Under the pieces are notes generated by a model. It was not told the origin of the DNA and did not search any database. It worked only from the letters and a program-made list of their open reading frames with translations. Below are positions 1 to 13,121 of a DNA stretch of 64,000 nt, in pieces. Numbering within the stretch: the stretch's first letter is position 1; each line of letters starts with the position of its first letter. The position numbers and the translations under genes were made by a program. Source of the DNA: Stictocephala bisonia (taxonomy: Eukaryota > Arthropoda > Insecta > Hemiptera > Membracidae); NCBI GenBank assembly GCA_035578905.1, contig JAQJVL010002640.1:24258-88257 (forward strand). The letters run 5' to 3'.

Positions 1-1100
1 TCTAAAAGGGGAGGTCTCGTTTTTTCCGACGGGAAACGGGGGTGATGAAAGTCGGATTTCCAAAATTTTGCTTTATTAAAAAGGGGAGAAATGTAATAAA
101 AAACCCCGTGTAAAAAAGCAAAAAAAGTTATAATTGTGTAAAAAAACAAAACATTTTTTTAATTTTTTTTTTAAAAGGGGGAAAAAAAAATGTCAATTTA
201 ATTCAAATTGGGGTTTTAAAAAAGTTTTATAATTTTTAAGGGAAAAACCCCGGGGTAATTTTTTTAAAAATTAAACCGTTTTCTTAAAAAAAAAAGGGGG
301 CACGCAAAAAAAACACACAACACAAAAAATAAACAAAAAAAAGACCCTAGAAAAAAAACTTTGTTTTTTACACACTAAAAAAAAACCCAAAAAACCCAAA
401 TTTTTATAAAAATTTTGGGGGTGTAAGGGCCAAATTCTATTTCTGAAAAAAAAACGGGTTTTAGGGCTGCTCCCGGAAAAAATAAAAAAAAAAGGGAATT
501 TTACCCGACGATGACTCCCCAAAAAAGAGTTGAACGTAAAGGGGGCAACGATATGGGGCCCTGGGCAGTGGGGTTTTGGGGGGTGTTTTCATTCGGGGAA
601 ACCCTTGATGTTTAAAAAAAAATAATTGTTTATTTATCAAGGGGGCCGCAAACCCGGGAAAAATTGTAGTCTTCCAGTTTTGTTTGGTTTAGGTTTTTGC
701 CCCTTGGGCCGGGACGTTTTTTCGCTATTGTTTTATTTTTTTATCGGGGGGGGGGGGGAGGGCGGATCCCGGAAGGTCGAATAATTTATGTACCCTAAAC
801 CCCGGCCAAAAAATGGACATCTCAAGGGGGGCTTCTCCTTTGTATGTTTTCCCCCACGGGTGGGCCAAAAATATTTGGGGGCGGAAGCCGTATTTTTTTT
901 TGGGGGGGGGTTGACATCTGTTAAATAAGGGGGGGGCCTTTTTAAAGAGGGCCGATTTCAGCGTTATGTAATTTAGGGATGGCCCCTTATGACTCAGAAA
1001 AAATAGTATGTGTTCTGTTAGCCTAACATCGCAATTAAAAAAATTGTTCTCAAGGTCTAAACCAATAATAATCAAAGCAATACCATAACAATTTTAAAAC
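1..1100. other. Low-quality or artefactual sequence at window start
   Basis: The first 1.1 kb is dominated by stretched homopolymers (A, T, G and C runs of 4 to 14) with abrupt composition changes, unlike anything downstream. Normal AT-rich sequence resumes at about 1,080. The frames that can be opened here are poly-Phe, poly-Lys or poly-Pro artefacts. This is best read as an error-prone contig end or consensus failure, and no gene is supported. Confidence 0.6.
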
Positions 1101-3352
1101 AAACCTACTTCAAAAACCATTAAAACGGACAAAAGCTGTAGAAAGAAAAACATAATGAGGTATGGCTCTTGATACTTAATACGAAAAAATTAAATTTTTT
1201 CAAAATACTTCATTGTTAGTGTAAAACGATAATTTCATAAAATCATAAGATAGCCAAAAATACCTTTTCCAATCCTTTTTATACAAGCTTACAAAAATAT
1301 ATTATTGATTATGATCAATAGTATTCAATGCTACACTTACTCATGACATGGAAGTACTTTTCCTGCTGTCAAAAATCCATTCATATGTATGTTTATTTAT
1401 TTCAGAGAAGCAATTTATAGATCTACACAAATATTGACTGTGATAATCAATATAGAATTTATCAATAAAGTCAGTCAATCAATAATCAATACCATAATGA
1501 CAGACATATGGAGATGTGCAACAGAATCCTTTCACACTTTGACAAGTGAACATCTGGTGTTCCTTGCTGAATCCATACAAATGTTGACAAGGAAACGTCC
1601 TTGCCTCCTGTTGAATCATTTCATAATTTTATTTTAATTGATTAGGATCCAAACATGAAGTTTGTTGAAAACACTACACTCAATAACTAATTCATTATAT
1701 GAGTCCTACCCTGAATTATGACTTTGTATAAAAATCATGAATCAATCCATTCGCACAAAATCAACAAAAGTAAATAAGTATCTGTTACTTGTTTTTTATG
1801 TATTTATATTTTTTTTTTCATTGATGATGGTTTTAGATATTTAGTTAAATTACAGCAAAAGGTTTGGTTAGTTTAATGATAGAAAACGTTATATATCATA
1901 GTTATCTCATTATTATGAAATATCTATATCAATTTGTTGTGTTCCCTAAACTGCAAAATTTATACTATTCATGTAAGCGAGGAGGCAAATATTTCCAAGA
2001 ATAATTATCTTATTTTGAAGAAGCTCATCAGAATTAAGCTTCCTGTAACTTTTTATCTACATCCTCTCTGGTTTTCATATTTAATCAGTTTGGGATAAAA
2101 ATTAGCTTCTTATTTCTTAAGTTCTCTCCAAATATTCTTAGTGAAAATGTTGTGTACTTTTTCTGACACCTAGGTTGTTCTGGAAAGTTTGATTTATTTT
2201 TTGTTGATATATACATACCATTCACCACAGTGTGGAAAATCCATCACAAACCGATAGTAAGGAAACGTACCACTTTTTAATATTCATATTCAGCGCCACT
2301 CATATTTCATTTGATTTGTCAAATTTCTATACTGCTGCAAGTTGGTTTATCAAAATGGTATGTTTAGTTTAGTGATTAGCTTTATAGAATCTCAACTCTG
2401 TATGTCTACAATGTTTTTTCAATGTTCTTAATATGTTGAGAAATCAGATACTGGTGCAGAAATAATGCCATCAGCTTGGGGATTTATTCTACAAACTAAG
2501 CATAGTTTCTAAATAAAAATTTAATTACACAGATACAGAAATAAATGAGTTAGTAAGTAAAGTAATTCATAATATAATTAAATTTTTCTAGAAAAAACAT
2601 GATAGAAATACATCAATAACTGTGCAGTCTCCAAAACCAAGTTCAAAACATATTATAAAATTAGCCTACATGGCCAAACAGCCTCTATGTAAGCTAGAGC
2701 CAACAACACAAAAAATTATAAATAATATTAAATAAGCCAATGCTGAAAGAAGAAAAATATTTAATAAGGCTGGTGATTTAGATTAGTAATGATTATGACA
2801 AAGATAATAGACATGTGGGGCGGAATTAGTGAATGAAAATGTAAGCCAACCAGAGATAAAGCTCAGACCAGACCATATGTACATGTCTCACTCCCCTCAG
2901 TCTAATAAAAGAATCATTGACTCATGATTTAATACACAAAATCTCACAGTTTGAATATAGTACAATTTTTCACATCTTCATTGGTAGTACTATACTTACA
3001 CCAACGTGTAATATGTTTATAAAGAATCATTTATAACAATATATTTTGTATTGTATAGTTACACGGAAATAACGTATACTGTCTATAGAAAAATATGCCT
3101 CTGCATGATATGATAGCTTAACATATCATTTAATTTCTGGTAAATAAAAACAGAATGATCTTGTAAACAACAATTATATTTTTAATAAAATAAACATAAC
3201 AAATATTCATATAACTTTACTGAACACAACATTGATCCCAAATTTTGAAATACTTCACAAACTATATTAGACATTAAACATATTATAATCAAACAAACAA
3301 TTTAATGAATCTGTTATCCCTTTCTTAAGAGGTTTGGTTAGTTGTATGAGGT
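1101..3352. other. AT-rich stretch downstream of the CFAP97-like gene, no gene seen
   Basis: This stretch lies beyond the stop codon of the minus-strand CFAP97-like gene, so its right end should contain the 3' UTR. No clear AATAAA was identified on the minus strand immediately after the stop. The one frame of about 80 codons at 1389-1637 has no family resemblance. No repeat with recognisable ends was seen. Confidence 0.4.
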
Positions 3353-3403
3353 TCAAAAAACCTTTTTCGTCCTTCCGACAGCACTGATTTTACTGTAAAG
3401 AAC
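3353..3403 (-). CDS. CFAP97-like: CFAP97-like gene, 16-codon terminal exon
   Basis: This exon is too short for ORF finders. The minus-strand acceptor is ATTGTTTTAG (3404-3413), the phase is 0, and it encodes VLYSKISAVGRTKKVF followed by TGA at 3353-3355. It is supported because the residues continue the CFAP97 domain pattern exactly where the large exon stops. RNA evidence would settle it. Confidence 0.55.
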   Translation of the reverse strand, partial: VLYSKISAVGRTKKVF

Positions 3404-6400
3404 CTAAAACAATACGAATGAGAGAAATACTTTGATGAATTAACTTTAAATATATTTACTTTCTTACAAATTACAAATTTATTAAAAATACAGATACAAG
3501 TAACTATTCAAAGAATGAAGCCATTTATATATGCCATTTGAGTAAACTTAAATGATCCAATAACAATCAGCTTTATATGAAGAAACAACGGAGATCCTGT
3601 TGATTATTGGCAAAGTTAGATTTTAGTAATTTTAATCAGTGTTGCTTATTTTAAAATTAAAAGATTGAATCGTCCATTGGTTCATCTGAATACAAGAACT
3701 ATACCAAATCAACATGAGTCATTAACTTTCTATACTGTTGGCAGTTATAGAACAGTATCAATATTGTATTATTTATTTATTCTTAAGACGCTGATAGTCA
3801 AGATTTGGCGAATATGATTTCGAATGAGTGTCATGAGTCAAGATGACGAGTGTAGTCATTGTTACTATCTAATTATCGACCTTAGCCTCAGAAAGGAGTA
3901 TTTAATAAATGGCCCAATAGTCAGGGCAACCATGGGACTTACAGCTTTAAGTGGAATTCTGAACCACCGTAGTGTTGGTCTGATTTTTAGCTAACTGACA
4001 AGTCTTGACACTCAGTTCTCTTCCCTACACAACTCTGAAACCTTGACTACCATCCAACATGGACACGCCAGTACTTCTCTAGTAGTGTCCACGTCGATGG
4101 CAACTATTGAGCGACGCCGGTTTTGGTATTAAGAAGTTCGAGGATAGAACCTATCAGCCTATAATCTCCCAAACACTTTGTTCCCAAGTTATTGAGGCAT
4201 AGCAAGCTCATTGTATTTATCACAGTAAGCATATAAAATTTATTGATTACAAAAAACTATAATTTAATCAAAATATTTTGGCAGTATTGGATTAGTCCTC
4301 ATATTAGAATTATATTAGTCCTCATGGGAGTAAAATCAATATTGCCAGGTTTACAATAAACAAATATTACTTATAGATATTATTTAAAATTTTCAAAATG
4401 CCAAAAAATGTCTACACAAAAATTGCTACATTGCTACCACCCAGGTTGACAGATACTACAGTCACATGTCACAATATATTATTGTTTTTCTTTTGAGGAG
4501 TTCATGTTGTAGAGTTCTAAAACTGTGGCAACTTGATGAAGTTAAACAATATTTTATAGGAAGGCGCTTAATTTTGTGGTTGCATTTATATAAAACTAAC
4601 AAATAAAGAGTTGTCCATTCACTCAAACCGATGTTTTTAATTTACCCTATCACTGACCCAAAATAGAGAGGAGAAGCAGAGATATAACATGCCTTTGTTC
4701 AAATGGATCATTGAAACACATTTTTTAACAGCATGTCAGTAAATAGCAGTTTTGTCAGAAACTATGTTATTATATGCTGCTTTTATAATTCGCTAAGCAA
4801 CTACTGATCAACTTATGTTTTTTAAGTTTTATATCATTTGTTTTATACGACACTGAAGGCGTCGCTTAGAAATTACAATCATTCAGATCAACATGTAGAA
4901 AAACAATCATTTCGATTGAGGGGACACTATAGTTAAAAATGAAGTCACATTATCATAAACTGTACAGGACACTCTTAAAACATATCTGAGCGTGTGAGAG
5001 GTTCAAAATTGCGAACCAGTTTGTGTCATCTGATGTAAGACTGCATCAATTGTTACATTCTAATCGCCCCTAAATAAATCACGTGAACATCCTGTGAAAT
5101 AAAAGATTTAGTTATTGCTCACTTTGATGAAAACACTGATTCTGGTACTAAGGTAATTCTTAACGTATGGCTACCTTTCCAGCATTTAAATAGTGGACTT
5201 TATGTGGGCGACTAATATAAATACCCTTTGGAGGATCCTGACACCCAGTGCACAAACAAATGCAATAGCTAACTTAACATGATCCAGGTCTTCCTTAATG
5301 TGCACACGATACTCAACATAACAATTATAATTCATTATTTGGTTATTTTGCTGATTACCAATGTCCAAGCGCAAGAGTATTTAATGCCTCACCACTACTT
5401 TTTTTGTGCTGGAGCACCAACCTCTGCTACCCCCATTTGACTTTCCTAACAAACTGATTACTAAAGATTTTGGTCTGGATGGATTACGCCACCTTTTTAA
5501 TTAGTGAAAAATATCAATTCAAGATTGAATTTGTTACTATTTCAGATTAGCATAGTTGTCTGTTAGTAATTAAATGGTGGGGGGGGGGCTAAATAATGAG
5601 TTGCTATTAAGGGAATAGATCCAGATTTCAAAATGCTCTACCTGTATGACCGAAACAATACTGTTCAGTTGATAATTAGTTGGTAGGCTGTGGCACAGTG
5701 CCCATTTCTAGGAAAGTCAATGCTCAGTCCTGTTCAGTATTTTCAGCAGCCCTGTCCTGTTTTCAGAAGGAACCAGACTAAGTTCCCTTATCATAATATA
5801 TAGATAAATAAGATTAAATTCTAAATGACCTCACTTCGGTTTTTTGTAATTTGATCCGTTCATTTTTAAATCATCTTCAAAGCTAGCTGCTGGCCAATCA
5901 TCTGGTTAGATTCACGGCTTCTGGTTGCCTTGCCATGATCAAATTGGATTTTCAACTGTAAGTATTTCAAAATGCTCTTTGTCATAATTAAATTAATTAA
6001 TTTGTCCTATACAAACTAATCCAAAGTAACATTTTAGGCCTAATCCAAGAGTAACAATAGTAAGTGATAAGGCAACATTTCAATAATACATTAACATGAA
6101 ACCAAAAGGAAAACTGAATATAAGCAAAACTTACTAGTTTATTAGATACAGGTTAATTTTAAGCCATTAGGTCAAAGATTTTAGTAAAAGGTCAAAAGAA
6201 TTGAAGGTGACTTACCTGGTTCAATGTTGTTTAAAAAAACCTGATACACAAAAAAACATGCAATTTGTGAAATATTTTGGGCCCTTTCTTCAATCATTGG
6301 ACAACTGAGTACCTAGTGATTGAGTATTAAGGCTGTATATTGTCTGAGGAATTGGCTATTGGCCAAAAAAACTTTACAAACTGCATTTTTTGTGTGTGTT

Positions 6401-8437
6401 GTTTAAGTATTTACCTCTTAAGTTAACCTAAGTATGCTACTTTCCCTTCCAACCTTTGATTGAAATCCTAGGCCCTAGTTCCCTAAATTACCTGTACGTT
6501 TACTAAAGCATTTTCACTTTCAATTCTTCTTTTTTATCTTTTTGTTCTGACCAAGCATCGTTTTCTTTTTCTTTTTTTTTCCAAATGAATCTTCCTAAAT
6601 GTCGAACTATGCATCAGTAGTCTAGTGACTGAGAAAGAGGAAGTTCCCCAACATATTTCAACTTACTGTTGTTTGAATTATGAATTCAACACAACTAACA
6701 ATTTAACATTATTGTGTTGTGCATGTTATATTTACAGTTTTGAACCTGTAATACTTATCTAGTCCTCTTCAGTGCCTAAAAACAAGTGTAATTATTAAGT
6801 TAATAGTTTATTCTGTTCAATTAAAGCCAATGTAAAATATAAAAATATTAAGTAGTCTTCAATTATGTTTTGACTAAATTAATACCAATTAAATTATATG
6901 ATATGATCAGTTTTGATTTAAAATAGTTTCTGATTATATCGAATTATTACTTGATTTGTTAAGAGAATTTTATTGTAATGCACTGTATCAAGGTTTGTTC
7001 TGAGCTGTGATACACTTCTCAGTGTTCAGAAAAAGTTAACAACAAAATTATTTTAGTGACTAATGTTCCTTAAAAGCATTAAAATTGTACATTTCCCTGA
7101 AAAGACAGTATATGATATTTATTGTTTTCAGCAGAAGAGAGGATTTAGGCAAGATAAAAATAATGAATACAAGTGAACGTTACACAACACAAATTTATAA
7201 GAATATAAGTACAAACTAGGCAAATATTATGGTGATCAATTTCGAGTGAAAATTATCTCCTTATACTAGCACATATCGTATAATATATTTAAGTTTTGTA
7301 ACATTCACTTGTATTTTATTTCTTCCAACATGTAATATACTAAGAAAGGAATGCTAAAGTAAAATATGGAAGACTTACGTAATTATCCTGCTCGATTTTC
7401 TTTTGTTGCCTAGCTCTATTAATTGCAGCACTTGTCTTTTTATGAGTAAAAGGATAATTTAATGTAACTGTCCTGGGTTTTGAATGAGCCATAATTTTTT
7501 TTAGCAAAATTAAATTGTCTCTTTCAATTTTTATAAGTTGTTCTCTATTAAATGTCAAGTTAGTTTCCTTTCTCTTTGTTTTTATTTTACTTAGGCCTCT
7601 ATACAATGGAGATTTGGGTAAGTATAATGATGTTGAAGACTGGTTTGACAGTGAGAGGCAACCTAATTCTTCTTCAAGAGCACATATATCATTAAAGTCT
7701 TGTTGATACTGTGTGTCATCTACAATATCTACATTTTTTACATTTTCACTTGAATTTGTTATTGGTTGGCAAGATACATTTTTGTGATTGAGTTCATCAT
7801 CAAACTCTTTATCACACAAACTAAATTCCTGACTTTTATCTAATTGTTTCAGATTGTGCACTTCAGACTCGTTAAGAGGATTTAGATTTGATTTTGTTTT
7901 AATGCCACAAACGTCATCTGTAATTTGAGACATTGAAGAATCTACACACTCTTCAAAAGAAAAACTGGAATCTGACATTAATGAGCAAGGTGAAACACTC
8001 GTTAGATCTGAAGTTATTGTTGTTAATGTGCTGTCACTTAGTGAATTGTCTGAATATTCTTTATCATCAAATTTAATTGAATCAGAGCATTTTTCCATTG
8101 CACCGTTTTCTCGATCTTCTTCATCTTCGTAAGCTAAGCAGTTTATAAGAGATTTTTTTATCACATTTGCTTCACATGAAGGATGAGACTTAGGAAAGTC
8201 ATAACTAATAATTTCAGATAAATCCCTTGAATCAGAGTTGATTAATGTTTGTTTTAATGTTAAATCTCTAGGATCTGACATATCATTATTAACTGTCAAA
8301 GAATGAGTCTCTATTACTGCTTTTGTTATGATTTTTGAGCTGTCTTTTTGACTTCCATTGACTAACGTTTTAATGTGTTCTTCCTCCTTGTTAAAAAAAT
8401 CAAAATCGATACTGTCATTATCATTAAAACCTTTCAT
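3353..8437 (-). CDS. CFAP97-like: CFAP97/Hemingway-like ciliary protein (two coding exons)
   Basis: This is a spliced gene: complement(join(3353..3403,7379..8437)), 369 residues. Most of the protein is an acidic, Ser/Asp/Glu-rich, probably disordered region. A compact basic C-terminal domain follows (about residue 283 on) with the pattern of the CFAP97 (KIAA1430/Hemingway) family: an R-x-x-L-I-K-I-E-R-D-N-L-I-L-L-K-K helix, then the signature SAAINRARQQKKIEQDNY. The large exon ends in TAC followed by GTAAGT. Phase 0 continues after TTGTTTTAG at 3404-3410 into VLYSKISAVGRTKKVF and a stop, which matches the LKRL-x-AV-K/R-P segment expected next in the family. The start is placed at 8437 because a TGTTTTAG acceptor lies just before it, implying a 5' UTR exon upstream; an in-frame ATG at 8452 sits inside that acceptor tract. 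Family members act in ciliary or flagellar axonemes, in insects mainly sperm and sensory cilia. Assignment from motifs only. Confidence 0.72.
3404..7378 (-). other. CFAP97-like gene intron
   Basis: This 3,975-bp intron has a GTAAGT donor and a TTTTAG acceptor. It contains a SINE-like repeat near 3,770-4,230 and otherwise AT-rich sequence without recognised genes. Two alternative short minus-strand frames after acceptor-like sites (about 5,950 and 6,590) were considered as the next exon. They fit the protein family less well than 3353-3403. Confidence 0.5.
3770..4230 (-). repeat. SINE-like interspersed repeat, copy 1
   Basis: On the plus strand it begins (ATTT)n then TTAAGACGCTGATAGTCAAGA and continues through moderately GC-rich sequence to about 4,230. 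The same start, with a few differences, recurs at about 25,527 in the same orientation and at about 30,590 inverted. Read on the minus strand, the common part ends in an AATA-type repeat tail, as a retroposed SINE or LINE 3' end would. The family name is unknown, and the outer (minus-strand 5') boundary is approximate. Confidence 0.5.
7379..8437 (-). CDS. CFAP97-like: CFAP97-like gene, large coding exon
   Basis: This exon encodes residues 1-353. On the minus strand it starts one base after a TTTTAG acceptor and ends with TAC before GTAAGT at 7373-7378. If the donor is ignored, the frame runs 12 more codons into intron sequence and stops at 7340, so that tail is not real protein. Acidic N-terminal residues including Asp-Phe-Phe near residue 13 resemble the start of CFAP97 proteins. 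Confidence 0.75.
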
Positions 8438-8452
8438 GCTAAAACAATGCAT

Positions 8453-9557
<1,105 letters not shown>

Positions 9558-9573
9558 ATTTTAAAATGAGCTT

Positions 9574-11695
9574 GCATAGCGAGAGGATACAGAAAGGAGT
9601 ATATACCAAGATGGAGTAAGGAATCAGATGACTTTTACAAAGACTTTAATACAGCCGAAAACTCCAACACAGCTAATCTGCTGCTGCAATCTCTAGACAG
9701 TGCAAGGAAAGAAAAATGAGAAAATTTTTGAAGATGTAAACTATACCCATCAGTAGAAAAGTGTTATCACTTTAAAAAAAATTAACTGGTAAATCTCCTA
9801 ATTAAAGAGAAGTGTTCCACCCGGGGCTACTAATATATCTAAGTCAGCCCGCCATCCTGAAAACATGTGATTTATAAGCTAAATGAAATTAAAAGGGGAC
9901 AACTGGCACCCTTGGAAGTCTCCAGAAATTTCATGGAGGAAGAGATAGATAGGGCGACTTCTGCTATACCAGCAGGGAAAGCAGCCGGTCTTGACGGTAT
10001 CTTTCGAAATTTCTTATGCATACTGGTAGCAAAGTGAAACAATGGCTTCAAACTGTCTACAATAAGACATTTTGAAGCAATTGCTACAGGCAATTCACCA
10101 AAAGCATTTAAGCGTTCAAAAGTAGTAGCTGTTCTGAAGCCTGGAAATGACCCTGAACGAGTGGAAAGTTACCGCCCTATATCTCTTCTTAGTGTTTGTT
10201 ATCAAGTTACTGGAAAGACTTTTATACAACAGAATATCACCCATTCTTGATTCTAATATTCCAGGCTGGTTTTCGTCCTGGGCGAAGTTATTGTTACCAG
10301 ATCCGGGCTCTGATATAATTTATCGAGAATGGGTTTGAAAACAAGCTAAAAACATCTGCAGCTTTGATCTCACAATGGCTTATGACACGGTATGGAGCAA
10401 AGGTTTGTTATTAACGTTCTAAAGCCTCCTGCACTGTATCTTCTTTTGCAACTTCTGGAGTCAATAAAAGTTGTTGTGCCGGGCTAATAAAAGTTTATAT
10501 AGGCTGTGAAGAAAGCTCTTTTATAAAGCTGAAGGATGACGTCCCACGGGGGTTCGTACTTGCTCCAATTTTATTTAACGTGTATACTGCTGACATCCCA
10601 ATCACCAAGACAAGAACATTTACGAGTATATATGCAGACGATATTGCTTTAGCTTATCAACACAAGGAATTCACAGCTACTGAAGAAACATTCACAAACT
10701 ATCTTGCAGCCCTGGAATATTTTAGACCCTGGAATCTGAATCCTAACCCATCAAAAACCAAAGTAGCTTGCTTGCACCTAAGTAATCGACTGGCTAAACG
10801 AAAATTAAACATCTTTCTAAATGGTGTAAAACTCCACCTCAATGATCGCCCAGAATACCTGGTAGTAATGTTAGATCGATCGCTGACATTTAAAAGCCAT
10901 CTTCAAAAAAGCAACAGCCAAAATTAAAACCAGGGAAAATGTACTACATCATATTGTTGGCACAACTTGGGGAGCCAACGCACACGTCCTGCGTATTACT
11001 GCTTTGTCACAGGTTTATTCAGCTGCTGAATACAGTGCTCCCGTATGGCTAAATAGCGCACATACATATGCAATTGATGTTCAACTTAATAGAGCTATGA
11101 GAGCTATTAGTGGTACTATCATGGCAATTCCACTACCTTGGCTCCCAGTGCTGTGCAATATAGCTCCTCCAGAAATAAGACGTCAGAAGGTAGTACGTAA
11201 AGAATTCAATTAGATCTAGAATGCCCCACCTCCCCCTAGAATTACCCAGGATCTCCCACGTCAGAACGGTCGCATAAATCTCGAACCCACCTCTACGTAC
11301 TGCTTTCCAGTTGAGCAGGTCAAATAACTCACCCAATACTAGCTGAGCCAAAGCGTGGAACAGTTTTGATGGACGAAATAAGTTCCTTATTAACGATCCG
11401 TTAATACCTGTAGGTGGAATAACCTCCATCGTAGGGAGTGGACATTATCGAATCGGTTCCAAATTGGAGTGGGCAGATGTAACTGCTGGGATTACAAATG
11501 GGAATTGACAGTAGATCAGTCATGTGATTGCGGGAAGTCCATTCAAACAATGGATCGCATAGTTTTAGAGCGTCCCTTGTGCTGTTTTACGGAGGGATTA
11601 GCTACCATTAATAGTATCAGTGAGGCAGGTCATAAATGGCTTGATGGATTGGATTGGCTTTGTGACAGGAGATCATTTACTATTTATTTTTAATT
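9574..11695 (+). mobile_element. Degraded Jockey-type LINE, reverse transcriptase portion
   Basis: Translated remnants in several frames, in the correct order, give a non-LTR reverse transcriptase. They are a finger region (GKAAGLDGI near 9,970), YRPISLLSV (about 10,170), GFRPGRSYCYQIRAL (about 10,270), a PxG-VLAPILFN region near 10,550, the catalytic YADDIALAY at 10,630, and KTKVACLHLSNRLAKRKLNI about 10,760. The C-terminal part (YSAAEYSAPVWLNS near 11,020) and a terminal Cys/Trp-rich segment to about 11,690 follow. Many frameshifts and stops show it is dead. The endonuclease half and ORF1 are missing, so it is 5' truncated. The Jockey clade is inferred from motif style. Confidence 0.75.
10580..10927 (+). 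pseudogene. RT palm-domain fragment with intact YADD
   Basis: This is the longest open piece of the degraded LINE, 115 codons. It contains SIYADDIALAYQ (catalytic Asp pair) about 17 residues in, then the KTKVACLHL and EYLVVMLDRSLTF motifs that follow the active site in Jockey-type enzymes. Flanking RT motifs are in other frames, so this is part of a pseudogene. Confidence 0.75.
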
Positions 11696-11991
11696 TTCAC
11701 ATACGGTACTCAGCTTTTAGATAATTTTGGGTATGTATGTAAAAAATTATACCTGTCAGTAAAACTGTTTCAATAATTTGGGATGTCATTGTACATATAA
11801 AAATGAGCAAAAAACTACATATGAAGGTAAGTCCTAAAACCTTCAGTTTTCCGTCTATCTGTCTTTATGCGTCTTTTACATAAAAATTCATAACTTAGAA
11901 ACCACTAAAGGTACAATTGTGAAACTTTATGATTGTACTACTCTACAGTAGGTATGTCATACTTCCGGCATGAGAAGAGTTTACTTCCAGT

Positions 11992-13077
11992 ATGTCTGGT
12001 GTTAATGGTGATGTTTGTCCGTCCTGCAAGAAATTGGTGAAAGAAGAGGATGATGCTGTTAATTGTGAGGTTTTTTTGTAAAAACTGGTTTCATTGTGCG
12101 TATGTGTCGATCTCTGACAAAGAATATAAATATATGAAGATACTAGGCGAAAAATCAAAGTGGGTGTGTGGACCTTGTGATTTAAGGTTAGCAAAGGTAA
12201 TTGAAAAGTTTGATGACATTGAAGGATTTATCAACTTAAACTCTACTGTAGACAAACTACTCAAGATAGTGAAGTGGGTAGTTGATGACAACTTATTAAT
12301 TAATGCTAAAATTGACAAACTTAATTGTGCATCCACTTTAGTAGTTCCAGTTAGACCGGATGTTGACAGTCTTAACATTACAGAAGGTCTATGACATTAC
12401 TGACAAGCTTGACAAGTCGAGTTATAACTACTCAAAACCGAATCCAATCAAATCCAGAACGAAAGCCCAGAATCATAATATCGAACTATCGATCAATTAA
12501 CCGGAAGAGGTAGTCGATCATACAAGTCGATCCGAACGGTGCGTTGGTATCACTACCGATGGTGGAACTGGAAACGGTGCGTCTGCTGTTTCTTATCGTG
12601 ACACTTTACTGTCAAGTGATTTTGATAATAACTTTCCTATGCTAACAGATACCGTGCAAAGTGACAGTCATACTATTAGAGGTTGGAGTACTGTTACATC
12701 CAAAAAATCTAAAAATCAGCCTAAAGCTCGACATATTATTGGTACCAAGACGCTGGAAGCCTCAAAACAAGGTTAAGGCTGTAGAAAAGAAACAGTGGGT
12801 CTTCGTTTCTAGGTTAGCCCCTGATGTGACTACCGTAGACTTGGATAAATATCTTGATGAGTCTAATATTAAGGCTGAGTGTGTGGAATTAAAAACTAAA
12901 TTCAATACTTACAAATCATTTAAGGTAGGTGTGAATCCAGATATGTTATCTTGCATGCTTGATGCTGACTTCTGGCCTAGTAGTGGATCATTAGTTCGCA
13001 AATTTATTCCCAAGAGTAATGCTGTAATGTCTCGCACTTTTTTAGGAAAGGGAGTAGTGCATCAGAAGGGAACTTAG
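11992..13077 (+). pseudogene. LINE ORF1 with PHD finger, frameshifted
   Basis: It starts at ATG 11992 with MSGVNGDVCPSCKKLV, and a frameshift at a T-run near 12,070 moves to the frame of CKNWFHCAYVSISDKEY ... WVCGPCDL. Together these give the C-x2-C ... C ... H-x2-C ... C-x2-C pattern of a PHD zinc finger, though the reading of one Cys is uncertain. After a degraded linker the frame at 12661-13077 contains KQWVFVSRLAPDVTTVDLDK, the RRM-like domain seen in CR1-group ORF1 proteins. ORF1 proteins bind element RNA and chaperone target-primed reverse transcription. This copy cannot make a full protein. Confidence 0.65.
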
Positions 13078-13121
13078 ATTTTGCAAAGGAAAGTGCTCTG
13101 AATCTATGTACTGCTGCCGAA

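Noticed and set aside
271..1075. Minus-strand frames in the first kilobase
   Set aside because: Homopolymer-driven composition in sequence that looks corrupted.
5870..5955. Minus-strand frame LKIQFDHGKATRSRE after TTACAG as the next CFAP97 exon
   Set aside because: In phase, but the residues do not match the family, whereas 3353-3403 does.
7340..7378. Last 12 codons of the large CFAP97-like frame
   Set aside because: They lie after a perfect GTAAGT donor and break the conserved domain, so they are intron.
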